Positions 23,419 to 33,446 of a stretch of 64,000 nt of DNA are shown one piece after another. Origin of the DNA: Agrobacterium tumefaciens (GTDB taxonomy: Bacteria > Pseudomonadota > Alphaproteobacteria > Rhizobiales > Rhizobiaceae); NCBI RefSeq assembly GCF_013337285.1, contig NZ_SUPW01000007.1:124001-188000 (forward strand), in the 5' to 3' direction. The notes under the pieces were generated by a model that did no database searches, was not told the origin of the DNA, and saw only the letters and a program-made list of their open reading frames with translations. A program made the translations under genes and the position numbers. How positions within the stretch are numbered: position 1 is the first letter of the stretch; each line of letters starts with the position of its first letter.

Positions 23419-23789
23419 TCAACTCACCCGAAAATGCGCCTCATTTCCGCCGTGAACCACGCCTTCCCGCAGCGGATTCGCCTGTCGCAACGGGAGAGGA
23501 AAACCATTATTTTGCGCTGCAACATCACGACAAATGACAAATTCACACGCTTCAGCGATTTTTAACGGCGTTTGAAATCTAATAAATTCAATTAGTTTCA
23601 GCTACTTAAATTTTTATGACAGAAAGAATGACCGAAACGCCAGACAATCACCCGCAAAATCTAAGCTTGTGTTTTTCCCGCGTCGCCACATTTTATCCCA
23701 ATGTCGAAACCAGACTTTCCAAAGCGGACTTACGTTCGCTCTGGTTGTAACGCGGCGTGGGTGGACGCTGCCAAATAGGGGTGACTGAT
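23419..23789. other. Long intergenic region between exoT and exoH
   Basis: 371 bp without a credible gene. The middle (about 23560-23650) is markedly AT-rich for this genome and includes CTAAT-N7-ATTAG and TTATGACAGAAAGAATGAC. It probably holds the promoter for the exoHKLAMONP series. In S. meliloti this position is occupied by exoI; I see no exoI remnant in any frame. Confidence 0.55.
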
Positions 23790-24938
23790 GTGACTGTCGA
23801 TCAGAACCTATCCTCCCGTATCAATTTGATGCGCATATTGCTGATCTCCGGAATCGTGTTCGTCCATGTGCCGCACGATGCCGAGACCAGCCCGTTTCTT
23901 GGCCTTTACGGCTTCTTCGACTGGCTGCGCGTTTTTTTGGGCGATGCCCTGTTCCGCATCGGCGTGCCCTGTCTCAGCGCGATATCCGGTTACCTGCTGT
24001 TTCGTCGCGGCATGAGCGGCTTCGATTACCCGGCTACAATACGCTCCAAGTCCAAAACCGTGCTGCTGCCCTTCCTTCTGTGGAACGGTGCGCTGTTTGC
24101 CGCCGTGTTGCTGTTCCAGCTGTTCGACGTCGGTGTGGGTTATTTCCCCGACCTGTGGAACGCCAGCCCGCGTGAAATCATCAGCCATGGCACCGCGCTT
24201 GAGGAATTGCCGGTCAATGTGCCGCTTTATTTCCTGCGCGACCTGTTCGTCTGCATCCTCCTGTCGCCGGTGCTCGCCTTTCTGATGCGCCGCTTCGCGC
24301 TGCCGACGCTCGCCATCCTGCTCTTCATCACCGCCATGCCGGATCTGACGATCTTCATCGTCCAGAAAAAATCCATCCTTTTCAGCTTTTCGCTCGGCAT
24401 CGCGCTTGCCCTGCACCGCGTCGATGTCAAGGCGCTCGATCCTTACGCCTTGCCGATCATGGCGCTGACCTTTGCAGCGACAGTGACGCTGGCGACGGGC
24501 CTCTATTTCACCGGCCCGGAATTCACCTTCTGGCTGAACATGTCGCGCAATCTGCTCGCTGTCTTCGGAGCGCTCGGTTTCTGGGTATCTTCCTCGCTTT
24601 TGATCCGCAGCCGGCTTGGCCAGCGCCTTGCCGAAACCGGAAGCCTGAGCTTCTGGATATTCTGCGCCCATTACCCGTTGCTCGTCATCATGTGGATGGT
24701 GTGGAACAAGGGCGGGCCGGACTTCTACCCTGCCTTCTACATCAGCGCGACGCTATCCGCCTTCGTCATTCTAATAATCAGCAACGCCCAGACCCGCAAA
24801 TATCTGCCGTCCCTTTATGGCGTGCTCACCGGAAGCCGAAACGGCAAACGCAGGACGAATGCCGATTTCGCGGCCAAACGCAGCGCCATGATCGGCCCGC
24901 CCACATCCGAAACGCTTTATTCGCAACGACAGAGGTGA
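23790..24938 (+). CDS. exoH: Succinoglycan succinyltransferase ExoH
   Basis: Membrane acyltransferase of the acyltransferase-3 family, 382 residues, with about ten transmembrane segments. The motif I-S-G-I-V-F-V-H-V-P-H (about residue 20) carries the conserved His, and A-I-S-G-Y-L-L-F-R-R is also typical. It adds succinyl groups to succinoglycan, needed for correct processing of the polymer. The GTG at 23790 is preferred because AGGGGTGA lies 5 bp ahead; a longer frame from 23757 is possible. exoK begins 4 bp after the stop. Confidence 0.9.
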   Translation: MTVDQNLSSRINLMRILLISGIVFVHVPHDAETSPFLGLYGFFDWLRVFLGDALFRIGVPCLSAISGYLLFRRGMSGFDYPATIRSKSKTVLLPFLLWNGALFAAVLLFQLFDVGVGYFPDLWNASPREIISHGTALEELPVNVPLYFLRDLFVCILLSPVLAFLMRRFALPTLAILLFITAMPDLTIFIVQKKSILFSFSLGIALALHRVDVKALDPYALPIMALTFAATVTLATGLYFTGPEFTFWLNMSRNLLAVFGALGFWVSSSLLIRSRLGQRLAETGSLSFWIFCAHYPLLVIMWMVWNKGGPDFYPAFYISATLSAFVILIISNAQTRKYLPSLYGVLTGSRNGKRRTNADFAAKRSAMIGPPTSETLYSQRQR

Positions 24939-24942
24939 ACCA

Positions 24943-25734
24943 ATGACAACATTTGTCACCCGCGTTCAGACACGCATTCTTCTTGCCGCCGCCCTCTCCG
25001 CCACAGCTTTTGCGGCACCGCTTCACGCGCAGGAAGGCAACGGCGCATCCTTCATCGAGAACTTCGACCAGATGGACAGATCCTTCTGGTATGTCTCCGA
25101 CGGCTGGAACAACGGGGCGCATCAGAACTGCACCTGGTCGAAGAAGCTGGCGACGGTGGAAAATGGCCAGCTGACGCTTGGTTTCGAAGAAGCCAAGGCC
25201 GGCGAGCGCAATTTCGCCTGCGGTGAAATCCAGACCAAGGGGCGTTATCGCTACGGCACCTATGAAGCACGGATGAAAGCCGCCACCGGCTCTGGGCTAA
25301 ACTCCGCCTTCTTCACCTATATCGGCCCGACCGACAAAAAGCCGCATGATGAGATCGACTTCGAGGTTCTGGGCCGGAACACGGGTCAGGTCCAGTTGAA
25401 CCAGTATATTTCCGCCAAGGGCGGCAATGAAAAACTGGTGCCGGTAGAAGGCGGCGCCGATGCCGGCTTCAACGACTACGCCTTCGTGTGGGAACCGCAG
25501 CGCCTGCGTTACTACGTCAATGGCAAGCTCGTCCACGAAGTGACGGACGAGACGAAAATCCCGCAGAACGCCCAGAAGATTTTCTTCAGCCTGTGGGGAA
25601 CCGACACGCTGAAGGACTGGATGGGCAGGTTTTCTTATGCGGGCGCGACCCAGATGACCGTCGACCGTTTCGCCTTCACGGCGCTCGGCGACAAATGCCA
25701 GTTCTCGGAATCCATCGCCTGTGCCCTCAACTGA
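24943..25734 (+). CDS. exoK: Secreted endo-beta-1,3-1,4-glycanase ExoK
   Basis: GH16 hydrolase of 263 residues with a signal peptide (I-L-L-A-A-A-L-S-A-T-A-F-A-A-P-L-H-A). The catalytic signature D-E-I-D-F-E occupies residues 136-141, with Glu137 as nucleophile and Glu141 as acid/base; W-x-x-Q-R-L-R-Y-Y-V-N-G-K is the usual substrate-binding strand. It cleaves nascent succinoglycan to lower molecular weight forms. It is 4 bp after exoH and just before exoL, within the same operon. Confidence 0.94.
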   Translation: MTTFVTRVQTRILLAAALSATAFAAPLHAQEGNGASFIENFDQMDRSFWYVSDGWNNGAHQNCTWSKKLATVENGQLTLGFEEAKAGERNFACGEIQTKGRYRYGTYEARMKAATGSGLNSAFFTYIGPTDKKPHDEIDFEVLGRNTGQVQLNQYISAKGGNEKLVPVEGGADAGFNDYAFVWEPQRLRYYVNGKLVHEVTDETKIPQNAQKIFFSLWGTDTLKDWMGRFSYAGATQMTVDRFAFTALGDKCQFSESIACALN

Positions 25735-25759
25735 TCCGTCTTTTGCACCGGAACCCCGC

Positions 25760-26941
25760 ATGACCCATGTTCTTTATCTCGCGCATGATCTGTCGGACCC
25801 CGCCATTCGGCGGCGGGTGCTGACCTTGCTTGCAGGTGGGGCGCAGGTCACGCTGGCTGGCTTCCAGCGCGGACAGAACCAGCTTGCGGAGATTGAAGGC
25901 GTCGTACCCGTCGTGCTTGGGGAAACCGCCGACGGTCAGTTTCTGCAGCGTATGGTGGCGGTGGTGAAAGCCAGCCTCTCGCTCGGCAAGACATTGAGCG
26001 GCATCCTCACCCCCGACGTCATTCTAGCCAGAAACCTGGAAATGCTGGCGCTGGCAAAGCGCGCCATGTCGATCTATGCCCGGCAGCCGGCGCTGGTTTA
26101 CGAATGTCTCGACATTCACCGCCTGCTTCTCAACAAGGGCAAGCCGGGGCAATTGCTGAATGCCGCGCAGCGTTATTTCGCCCGCGACGCCAAGCTGCTG
26201 GTGACGAGTTCTCCGGCTTTCGTGGAGCATTATTTCAAGCCGGTCTCCGGCCTTAACCTTCCCGTGCTGCTACAGGAAAACAAGGTCTTGGCGCTCGATA
26301 CCTCCATCGCAGCTACGCCGCAACCGCGTGCGCCTGCCTCCGGCGAACCGTGGAAAATAGGCTGGTTCGGTGCGCTTCGCTGCCGCAAGTCGCTTGAAAT
26401 CCTTGCCGACTTCGCAAGGCGCATGGATGGCAAGGTAGAAATCATCCTGCGCGGCCGGCCGGCCCATTCGGAATTTGCGGATTTCGATGGTTTTGTGGCC
26501 GCCGCGCCGTATGTGCACTTCCATGGGCCTTATAAAAACCCAGAGGATCTGGCCGAAATCTATAACGAGGTGCAATTCACCTGGGCGATCGACTTTTTCG
26601 AGGAAGGTCAGAATTCAAGCTGGCTGCTGCCAAACCGGCTCTATGAAGGCTGCCTTTATGGCATCCTGCCGATCGCGCTTGCCGGCACGGAAACCGCCCG
26701 TTTCATCGAAAAGCGCAATATCGGCTTTGTCCTGCAAAACGCGCGGCCGGACGATCTGGCCGCCCTGTTCGACCGAATGAACCCGCAAACCTATGGGAAC
26801 GCCTTCAGCGTCCTTTCGGTACTGGATCAAAAACAATGGCTGACCGACCGCGATGATTGCCGTCAACTGGTCCAGCACTTGTCCTCGCTTACCACATCCG
26901 CTTCCGGCCATGCCCGGCAAGCGCAGTTTTCACCCGTGTAG
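25760..26941 (+). CDS. exoL: Succinoglycan beta-1,4-glucosyltransferase ExoL
   Basis: A 393-residue glycosyltransferase whose N-terminus M-T-H-V-L-Y-L-A-H-D-L-S-D-P-A-I-R-R-R matches ExoL, the enzyme that adds the third sugar of the repeat unit. It lacks the DxD of GT2 and looks like a GT4/GT-B-type protein (W-K-I-G-W-F-G-A-L-R-C-R-K-S-L-E and H-F-H-G-P-Y-K-N-P in the second domain). An upstream GTG at 25721 overlaps exoK, but the ATG at 25760 is better supported by homology. It is followed 17 bp later by exoA. Confidence 0.88.
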   Translation: MTHVLYLAHDLSDPAIRRRVLTLLAGGAQVTLAGFQRGQNQLAEIEGVVPVVLGETADGQFLQRMVAVVKASLSLGKTLSGILTPDVILARNLEMLALAKRAMSIYARQPALVYECLDIHRLLLNKGKPGQLLNAAQRYFARDAKLLVTSSPAFVEHYFKPVSGLNLPVLLQENKVLALDTSIAATPQPRAPASGEPWKIGWFGALRCRKSLEILADFARRMDGKVEIILRGRPAHSEFADFDGFVAAAPYVHFHGPYKNPEDLAEIYNEVQFTWAIDFFEEGQNSSWLLPNRLYEGCLYGILPIALAGTETARFIEKRNIGFVLQNARPDDLAALFDRMNPQTYGNAFSVLSVLDQKQWLTDRDDCRQLVQHLSSLTTSASGHARQAQFSPV

Positions 26942-26958
26942 TGCGTAGGGGGCAAATC

Positions 26959-27957
26959 ATGGAAGGTCTTGGTCATTCCGGCATCAGAACTCTGATCGTC
27001 ATTCCGTGCCTCAACGAGGCGAAGACGATTGAGGGGCTGCTCAACAAATTCACCGTCGCGATGCAGGGGCGTCGTTTCCGCATCGTCGTTGCCGATGGCG
27101 GCAGCACGGATGGAACCCGCGATATCGTTTCCGCCTTTGCGGCGACGGATGACCGCGTCACGCTTCTCGCCAATCCCAAGCGCATCCAGAGCGCAGGTAT
27201 CAACCTTGCCGTTGCCACCTTCGGCGACGAATTCGACTATATGATCCGCATCGACGCCCATGGCGATTATCCGGACGATTATTGCCAGAGGCTGATCGAC
27301 GATGCCGAACGCACCGGCGCGGATTCGGTCGTGGTCGCCATGGATACGGTCGGCCACGGCCTGTTCCAGAAGGCGACGGCGATCGCCCAGAATTCCAAGC
27401 TCGGCAATGGCGGCTCCAAGCATCGCGAAGGCGCCAAAGGCCACTGGATCGACCACGGCCACCACGCATTGATGCGGATTGCCGCTTTCGATGCGGTCGG
27501 CGGTTATGATGAGAGCTTCAGCCATAATGAGGATGCCGAACTGGATTTCCGGCTGCGAAAATCCGGTTTCCGCATCTGGATGACCGACAAGACCCGCATG
27601 ACCTATTATCCGCGCGCCAGCGTCATGCCCCTCTTCAGGCAATACCTCGCCTATGGCCGCGGCCGGGCGAAGAACCTCTTGAAACATCGCTCGATCCCGA
27701 AAATCCGCCAGATGATTCCGCTCGCCGTCCTGCCGGTCTTCATCTTCGCATTGCTGTCGCTCGTGCATTGGGCGGCACTTATTCCGCTCGGCCTCTGGAT
27801 CGCCGCATGTCTGGGTTATGGCTTGTGGATGGCAATAGGTCAAAAAAATCCATACGGCCCGCTCGCCGCCGTTTCGGCGATGGTGATGCACTTGGCCTGG
27901 TCCACCGGCTTCTGGCTGGAACTCCTGAAATTCCGGGGAAGAAAGGCTGTCTCATGA
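26959..27957 (+). CDS. exoA: Succinoglycan beta-1,3-glucosyltransferase ExoA
   Basis: GT2 transferase of 332 residues with C-terminal membrane segments (from about residue 255). The motifs T-L-I-V-I-P-C-L-N-E-A-K-T-I, V-A-D-G-G-S-T-D-G-T and M-I-R-I-D-A-H-G-D-Y-P are those of ExoA, which adds the second sugar (first glucose) to lipid-linked galactose. AGGGGGCAAATC precedes the ATG. The stop overlaps exoM's start as ATGA. Confidence 0.92.
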   Translation: MEGLGHSGIRTLIVIPCLNEAKTIEGLLNKFTVAMQGRRFRIVVADGGSTDGTRDIVSAFAATDDRVTLLANPKRIQSAGINLAVATFGDEFDYMIRIDAHGDYPDDYCQRLIDDAERTGADSVVVAMDTVGHGLFQKATAIAQNSKLGNGGSKHREGAKGHWIDHGHHALMRIAAFDAVGGYDESFSHNEDAELDFRLRKSGFRIWMTDKTRMTYYPRASVMPLFRQYLAYGRGRAKNLLKHRSIPKIRQMIPLAVLPVFIFALLSLVHWAALIPLGLWIAACLGYGLWMAIGQKNPYGPLAAVSAMVMHLAWSTGFWLELLKFRGRKAVS

Positions 27958-28898
27958 TCGACAACACCGTCACCGGCTCACATGATTCGAAAACCGTCGA
28001 TATCGGCATCTGCACCTACAGACGACCGGCGCTCGTCGCCACACTTCTGTCACTCTTCGAGCTGGAGGTCCCAGAAGGCGTCACGGTTCGCCTGATCGTC
28101 GCCGACAATGACGAGGAGCCGAGCGCCAAGGCCAGTGTGGATCGCCTGCGTGAAACCGCGCCCTTCGAAATCACCTATGTCCATTGCCCGAAGTCGAATA
28201 TTTCGATTGCCCGCAATGCCTGCCTGTCGGAATGCAAGGCGGATTATCTGGCCTTCATCGATGATGACGAGACCGCCCCGCCGCACTGGCTGGCGGCCCT
28301 TCTGGAAAAGGCCGACGAGACCGGCGCGGAAACCGTTCTCGGTCCGGTTACGGCGGTTTACCGTGAAAATGCGCCAGCCTGGATGAAACGCGGTGATTTC
28401 CACTCGACAGTCCCGGTCTGGGTCAATGGCGAGATCATCACCGGTTACACCTGCAACACGCTTCTCAAGATGGATGCGCCATCGGTAAAGGGTCGTCGCT
28501 TCGCGCTGGCGCTCGGCCAGAGCGGCGGTGAGGACACGCATTTCTTCTCGCATCTCCATGCTGCCGGTGGCCGCATCGTCTTTGCGGAAGACGCCGTGCT
28601 GTCCGAACCGGTGCCGGAAAATCGCGCAAGCTTCATATGGCTTGCCAAACGCCGCTTCCGTTCCGGCCAGACCCATGGCCGTGTGCTGGCTGAAAAGAAA
28701 CCCGGCGCACGTCGCGTCATGCAGGTGCTGAAGGCTGGCTCGAAAGTGCTCTATTGCGCAGTCTTTGCCGCGCTCAACGGTTTCAATGCCGTGCGCCGCA
28801 ACCGCTGTGCGCTGCGGGGCGCGCTGCATATGGGGTCGATGAGCGGCGCCTTCGGCGTGCGCGAAATCCGCCAATATGGCGCGGTGGAGGCGACCTGA
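27954..28898 (+). CDS. exoM: Succinoglycan beta-1,4-glucosyltransferase ExoM
   Basis: GT2 transferase of 314 residues: D-I-G-I-C-T-Y-R-R-P-A-L, V-A-D-N-D-E-E-P and the metal site F-I-D-D-D-E-T-A-P (about residue 101) are all present. S. meliloti ExoM adds the fourth sugar. Start and stop both overlap neighbours as ATGA (exoA and exoO), so the three genes are translationally coupled. A long out-of-frame extension upstream is inside exoA and is not used. Confidence 0.92.
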   Translation: MIDNTVTGSHDSKTVDIGICTYRRPALVATLLSLFELEVPEGVTVRLIVADNDEEPSAKASVDRLRETAPFEITYVHCPKSNISIARNACLSECKADYLAFIDDDETAPPHWLAALLEKADETGAETVLGPVTAVYRENAPAWMKRGDFHSTVPVWVNGEIITGYTCNTLLKMDAPSVKGRRFALALGQSGGEDTHFFSHLHAAGGRIVFAEDAVLSEPVPENRASFIWLAKRRFRSGQTHGRVLAEKKPGARRVMQVLKAGSKVLYCAVFAALNGFNAVRRNRCALRGALHMGSMSGAFGVREIRQYGAVEAT

Positions 28899-29893
28899 TG
28901 GAAAACCTCGCATCTCAGCCCGATATCAGCTTCGTCATCGCCGCCTATAATGCCGCCGAGACGATTGAAGCCGCCATTCAAAGCGCGCTCGGCCAGCAGG
29001 GCGTGACGCTGGAGGTGATTGTCGTGGACGACCGCTCCACCGATGACACCATTTCGCTCGTCGAAACCATTGCCGCCACCGATCCGCGTGTCCGGCTGCT
29101 TGCGCTCGAACAGAACCTCGGTCCGGGCGGCGCACGCAATGCCGGCATCGAGGCCGCGACCGGACGCTGGATCGCCGTGCTCGATTCCGACGATGTCATC
29201 CGTCCCGAACGCGCCGCCTGCATGATGTGCCGGGCGGATGCCGCCAATGCAGCGATCGCGGTCGACAATCTCGATGTCGTCTACACCGACGGCAGGCCGA
29301 TGGAGACGATGTTTTCGGAAGAGTTCCTGGAAGAGCGCCCGGTCCTCACCCTTGAGGACTTCATCTCCTCCAACATCCTTTTCCGCTCCACCTTCAATTT
29401 CGGCTACATGAAGCCGATGTTCCGGCGCGATTTCCTGAATATGGAGGGACTGCGTTTTCGCGAGGATATCCGCATCGGCGAGGATTATATCCTGCTCGCC
29501 TCAGCCCTCGCCGCCGGCGGCCTCTGCGTCATCGAGCCGAAGCCGGGATATGTCTACAATATTCGCGAAGGCTCGATTTCGCGCGTGCTCGAAATTCATC
29601 ACGTCGAAGCCATGATGCGGGCGGATCAGGAGTTTCTGAGCCACTACGCGCTGCTGCCCGCCGCCATGGACGCGCAGCAGGCCAGAAGCCGCAGCCTGCG
29701 GCTGGCGCATAATTTTTTGACATTGGTGGAAGACATCAAGCGTCGCTCGATTATCGGCGCGCTGAAGACCACGATCAGAGATCCTGCCGTGCTGGGGCAT
29801 TTAAGAATGCCAATCGCCATACGGCTGAGGAGGTTGCGGGACGCGATGTTTGCACCCGCGGCGAATACAGGGGTGAAAAGACAGATTTCGTGA
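28898..29893 (+). CDS. exoO: Succinoglycan beta-1,6-glucosyltransferase ExoO
   Basis: GT2 transferase of 331 residues with [26 protein letters not shown] and V-L-D-S-D-D-V-I. It is clearly related in sequence layout to ExoU (both share L-G/R-G-E-D-Y and the F-L-x-K-P-M/V-x-R-R-D-F-L block), consistent with both making beta-1,6 linkages. In S. meliloti ExoO adds the fifth sugar. ATGA overlap with exoM; exoN follows after 67 bp. Confidence 0.92.
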   Translation: MENLASQPDISFVIAAYNAAETIEAAIQSALGQQGVTLEVIVVDDRSTDDTISLVETIAATDPRVRLLALEQNLGPGGARNAGIEAATGRWIAVLDSDDVIRPERAACMMCRADAANAAIAVDNLDVVYTDGRPMETMFSEEFLEERPVLTLEDFISSNILFRSTFNFGYMKPMFRRDFLNMEGLRFREDIRIGEDYILLASALAAGGLCVIEPKPGYVYNIREGSISRVLEIHHVEAMMRADQEFLSHYALLPAAMDAQQARSRSLRLAHNFLTLVEDIKRRSIIGALKTTIRDPAVLGHLRMPIAIRLRRLRDAMFAPAANTGVKRQIS

Positions 29894-29960
29894 AATTTGT
29901 GCGTGGACGAAATCTGCGCGGGGACTGGGGACAGATCAAACCTTGATGAAGGAGAACGCG

Positions 29961-30866
29961 ATGGACCTGAACAAAACTGTCAGAAAAGCCGTCATTCCGG
30001 TAGCCGGCAACGGCACGCGGTTTTTGCCCGCCACCAAGGCGATGCCGAAGGAAATGCTGACGATCGTCGACCGGCCGGTCGTGCAATATGCCGTCGATGA
30101 GGCCATGCAGGCCGGCATCGAGCATATTATTTTCGTGACGAGCCGCAACAAGACCGCCATCGAAGACTATTTCGACAGCGCACCTGAACTCATCAACACG
30201 CTCACCCGCTCGGGCAAGACCGTGCAGGTATTGCAGCTGGAAAAGATGCTGCCCGTCGCCGGCACCGTCAGCTACACCCGCCAGCAGGTGCCGCTCGGTC
30301 TTGGCCATGCCGTCTGGTGCGCCCGTGAACTGGTGGGCAAGGAGCCTTTCGCGCTGCTTTTGCCAGACATGGTTTCCTATGGCGCACGCGGCTGCATTGC
30401 CGGGCTGATGGAGCTTTACGACGAGGTCGGCGGCAATATTCTCGGTGTCGAGGAATGCCTGCCGGAAGAAGTCTCGTCTTATGGCGTCGTCGGCGTCGGC
30501 CAGAAGGTCAGTCACGGTTTTGCGGTCACCGAAATGGTGGAGAAGCCGGAACCATCCAAGGCGCCTTCGAATTATTACCTGAACGGCCGTTACATTCTGC
30601 AGCCGGAAATCTTCGATATCCTCGCCAGGCAGGAGCGCGGCGCGGGCAATGAAATCCAGCTGACCGACGGCATGAAGCGGCTTGCCGAAAAGCAGGCCTT
30701 CCATGCGCAGAAATATAGCGGTCGCACCTTCGACTGCGGCAGCAAGCAGGGCTTCATCGCCGCCAATGTCGCTTTCTCGCTGATGCGCGCCGACATGGAA
30801 GCACAGGTTCTCGCTTCCGTGAAGGAACTGGTCGCGAACCACGAAAGCCGCGTTCGGGCGGCCTGA
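29961..30866 (+). CDS. exoN: UTP-glucose-1-phosphate uridylyltransferase ExoN
   Basis: Makes UDP-glucose from UTP and glucose-1-phosphate, the donor for all Exo glucosyltransferases. The 301-residue product has the GalU pattern [29 protein letters not shown] and V-E-K-P-E-P. The ATG at 29961 is chosen because AAGGAGAACGCG precedes it; the TTG/ATG six codons earlier have no such site. It draws on the glucose-1-phosphate pool set by pgm and competes with glgC. Confidence 0.94.
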   Translation: MDLNKTVRKAVIPVAGNGTRFLPATKAMPKEMLTIVDRPVVQYAVDEAMQAGIEHIIFVTSRNKTAIEDYFDSAPELINTLTRSGKTVQVLQLEKMLPVAGTVSYTRQQVPLGLGHAVWCARELVGKEPFALLLPDMVSYGARGCIAGLMELYDEVGGNILGVEECLPEEVSSYGVVGVGQKVSHGFAVTEMVEKPEPSKAPSNYYLNGRYILQPEIFDILARQERGAGNEIQLTDGMKRLAEKQAFHAQKYSGRTFDCGSKQGFIAANVAFSLMRADMEAQVLASVKELVANHESRVRAA

Positions 30867-30913
30867 CTTTAATCGCGCCGCCGGGGAGGCGGATGGCGCA
30901 CCAATAACGGGGG

Positions 30914-30955
30914 GCGGGAAGGCGAGTTTGGCTCGGCTTCCCGCGTACCATTTTT
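30914..30955 (+). terminator. Probable terminator after exoN
   Basis: GCGGGAAGGCGAG (30914-30926) pairs with CTCGGCTTCCCGC (30932-30944) with a single mismatch, followed by GTACCATTTTT. It would separate the upstream exo operon, at least partly, from exoP. Confidence 0.65.
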
Positions 30956-30973
30956 AATTCACAAGGTAGGTCC

Positions 30974-33322
30974 ATGCACCACAAGACCTTTAAATCCAGC
31001 ATCGGTTTTCCGGATCCCGGCAAGGATGCCGACACGTTCATCGACCTCGACCGCCTGTGGGCGGCCGTGGTTCGCCGCGCCAATGTCATTGCTGCCTCGG
31101 TCATCGCCGCCGTGGTTCTGGCCGGCCTTTATCTGGTGCTTGCGACCCCCGTTTACACCGCGATGACGCAGGTGCTGCTGGATGAAAGCCTTTCGCGTTA
31201 TGCGGAAGAGGAATCGCCGGTGCCTGCCGCCCAGATCGTAGACAACCGTATTGCCAGCGCCGTGGAAATCCTGAAATCCAAGGAAATGGCGTTGACCGTG
31301 GTTGACAAGGCCAAGCTCGATGAGAACGACATCATCGTCAATCCGCCGATGTCGCCGGTCGCACTCGTCAAATCCTCCGTGCGCGGCATCGTCGATCTCG
31401 TCCTGCCGGGCGATCCGCCGGTCTCCGAAGCAGCCCTGCGTGCCGGACGCCGCGAAAAGGCCGCCGCCGTGCTGCAGCAATCGCTGACGGTGGAACGTGT
31501 CGGCCGCAGTTCGGTCATCGCCATCTCCACCCGCTCAACCGACCGTCAGCTGGCCGCACAAATTGCCAAGACCTATGCGCAGGCTTACCTCACCGAACAG
31601 CTGAACGCCAATTTCGATGCGAGCGAGCGTGCTTCCGTGTGGTTGCAGGAACGCATGACCGACCTCAATCAGCGTGCCCAGGCGGCCGAACTGGCGGTGC
31701 AGAAATTCAGGTCGGACAATAATATCGTGTCTTCGCGCGGCGAGTTGATGTCGGAAAGCCAGCTTGCCGATCTCAACGGCCAGCTTATCGCCGCGCAGGC
31801 GGATGCCGCCACAGCCTCGGCCCGTTATGGTCAGTATAAGTCGATCATCGACCGGGGGCCGGATGCGGCGGTCGACAATGCCGTCGTTTCGGCCCGCGAC
31901 ACCGACAATTCAGTCATTCAGGATCTTCGCAAACGCTATATCACCATTTCCGACCGGCAGCAGGGCGTCGTGCAGCAATTCGGCGCAGACCATCCGCAGG
32001 CGGTCGCGCTGGATGGCGAAAAGAAAGAGGTTGCGCGGCAGATTTACCAGGAACTACAACAGCTGACCGGCAGCCTGAAGAACGAATACGAAGTCGCCAA
32101 TTCCCGCGTGCAGTCGCTGCGCGACAATATTGAAGGCGTTGCAGGCCGCAATTCGCAGGCTAATATCACCATGGTGCAATTGCGCGAACTTGAGCAGCGG
32201 GCAACCGCGCTGCGCACCCTCTACCAGTCCTATCTCGGCCGTTTCGAGGAGGCTTCGCAGAAGCAGTCGCTGCCGATCGCCAAGGCCCGCATCATCTCCG
32301 AAGCGGGTTTGCCGACCGCACCTTCCAGCCCGAAAAAGACCATGACCATGGCGCTTTCGGTCATTCTCGGTCTGATGCTGGGTGGCGGCATCGCAGCGCT
32401 TCTGGAATTCCGCGACCGGTTTTTCCATACCGGCAACGATGTGCGCGACAATCTACGCATGCGTTTTCTGGGCTATCTTCCCTTCATCGGCGAAAGGGGC
32501 GTGGAAACGGCCAAACCGGGCAGCAGTGCCGCTACTCCCGGCGGCGAGAATGCCACGCTGGATGAAAGCGGTCAGGTCTCGTTCCAGAAAATGCTGCGCC
32601 TTGCGGTCGACAGCCCGCGCTCCAGCTTTGCGGAGACGCTTCGCAACGTGAAGCTGACGGCGGATGTCGTCATTCAGGAACGCCAGTGCCGGGTCATCGG
32701 CGTCATCTCCTGCCTGCCCAACGAGGGCAAGTCGGTCGTCGCGCTCAATCTGGCCGGGCTCATCGCCTCCACCGGCAAGCGCACGCTGGTGGTGGATGCC
32801 GATATTCGCAACCCCGGCCTCAGCCGCATGTTGACGACACGGCAATCCGCCGGTCTGGTGGAGGTCGTCCTTGACGAAGTTCCGTGGACGCAGGCGGTGA
32901 AGGTCGATACCCGCACGAAGATGGGCATCCTGCCGGTTTCCACCAGCAACCAGTTCGCGCATTCGAGCGAGCTTCTCGCCTCCTCCGGCATGCGCAAATT
33001 CATCGATCAGGCCCGTGAGGCCTGCGACTATATCATCGTTGACCTTGCACCCGTCGTTCCCGTCATCGACGCGAAGGCGTTTGCGCCGCAGGTGGATGGT
33101 TTCGTTTTCGTCACCGAATGGGGCAAGACGCCGATCCAGATGGTGCAGAACCTGATGGCAAACGAACCGCAGATCGCCAACAAGACGCTGGGCATCGTGC
33201 TCAACAAGACCGACATGACGGAATTGCAGCGTTATGCCGGCCCCGGCGGTTCGGAGCATTATCACGAAAGCTTCTCGGCCTATTACGGCGACGCCAAGCC
33301 GCCTGTGAAGGAAAATGCCTGA
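30974..33322 (+). CDS. exoP: Succinoglycan chain-length determinant and tyrosine autokinase ExoP
   Basis: A 782-residue Wzc-type protein. An N-terminal Wzz domain has transmembrane helices near residues 35-55 and 455-475 with a long coiled-coil periplasmic part between them. The cytoplasmic BY-kinase domain carries the Walker A variant L-P-N-E-G-K-S (Lys about residue 586), the Walker A' motif T-L-V-V-D-A-D-I-R and Y-I-I-V-D-L-A-P. The C-terminus has a tyrosine cluster (Y in Q-R-Y-A-G, H-Y-H, A-Y-Y-G). ExoP works with ExoQ and ExoT to set polymer length. Confidence 0.95.
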   Translation: MHHKTFKSSIGFPDPGKDADTFIDLDRLWAAVVRRANVIAASVIAAVVLAGLYLVLATPVYTAMTQVLLDESLSRYAEEESPVPAAQIVDNRIASAVEILKSKEMALTVVDKAKLDENDIIVNPPMSPVALVKSSVRGIVDLVLPGDPPVSEAALRAGRREKAAAVLQQSLTVERVGRSSVIAISTRSTDRQLAAQIAKTYAQAYLTEQLNANFDASERASVWLQERMTDLNQRAQAAELAVQKFRSDNNIVSSRGELMSESQLADLNGQLIAAQADAATASARYGQYKSIIDRGPDAAVDNAVVSARDTDNSVIQDLRKRYITISDRQQGVVQQFGADHPQAVALDGEKKEVARQIYQELQQLTGSLKNEYEVANSRVQSLRDNIEGVAGRNSQANITMVQLRELEQRATALRTLYQSYLGRFEEASQKQSLPIAKARIISEAGLPTAPSSPKKTMTMALSVILGLMLGGGIAALLEFRDRFFHTGNDVRDNLRMRFLGYLPFIGERGVETAKPGSSAATPGGENATLDESGQVSFQKMLRLAVDSPRSSFAETLRNVKLTADVVIQERQCRVIGVISCLPNEGKSVVALNLAGLIASTGKRTLVVDADIRNPGLSRMLTTRQSAGLVEVVLDEVPWTQAVKVDTRTKMGILPVSTSNQFAHSSELLASSGMRKFIDQAREACDYIIVDLAPVVPVIDAKAFAPQVDGFVFVTEWGKTPIQMVQNLMANEPQIANKTLGIVLNKTDMTELQRYAGPGGSEHYHESFSAYYGDAKPPVKENA

Positions 33323-33354
33323 CAAAAACGGCCCGGGAAACCGGGTCGTTTTTG
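33323..33354 (+). terminator. Intrinsic terminator after exoP
   Basis: AAAAACGGCCCGG-GAAA-CCGGGTCGTTTTT: a GC stem with a GAAA tetraloop-type turn followed by a T-run, directly after the exoP stop. This marks the end of the exo block. Confidence 0.88.
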
Positions 33355-33446
33355 TTCGATGGAAGTTTAGAACGACTGCCTATGGCATTACCCCGCAAAA
33401 CTGCGCATTGATGGCGACAACGTCATAGTCAAGCAGGATCAGTTTC

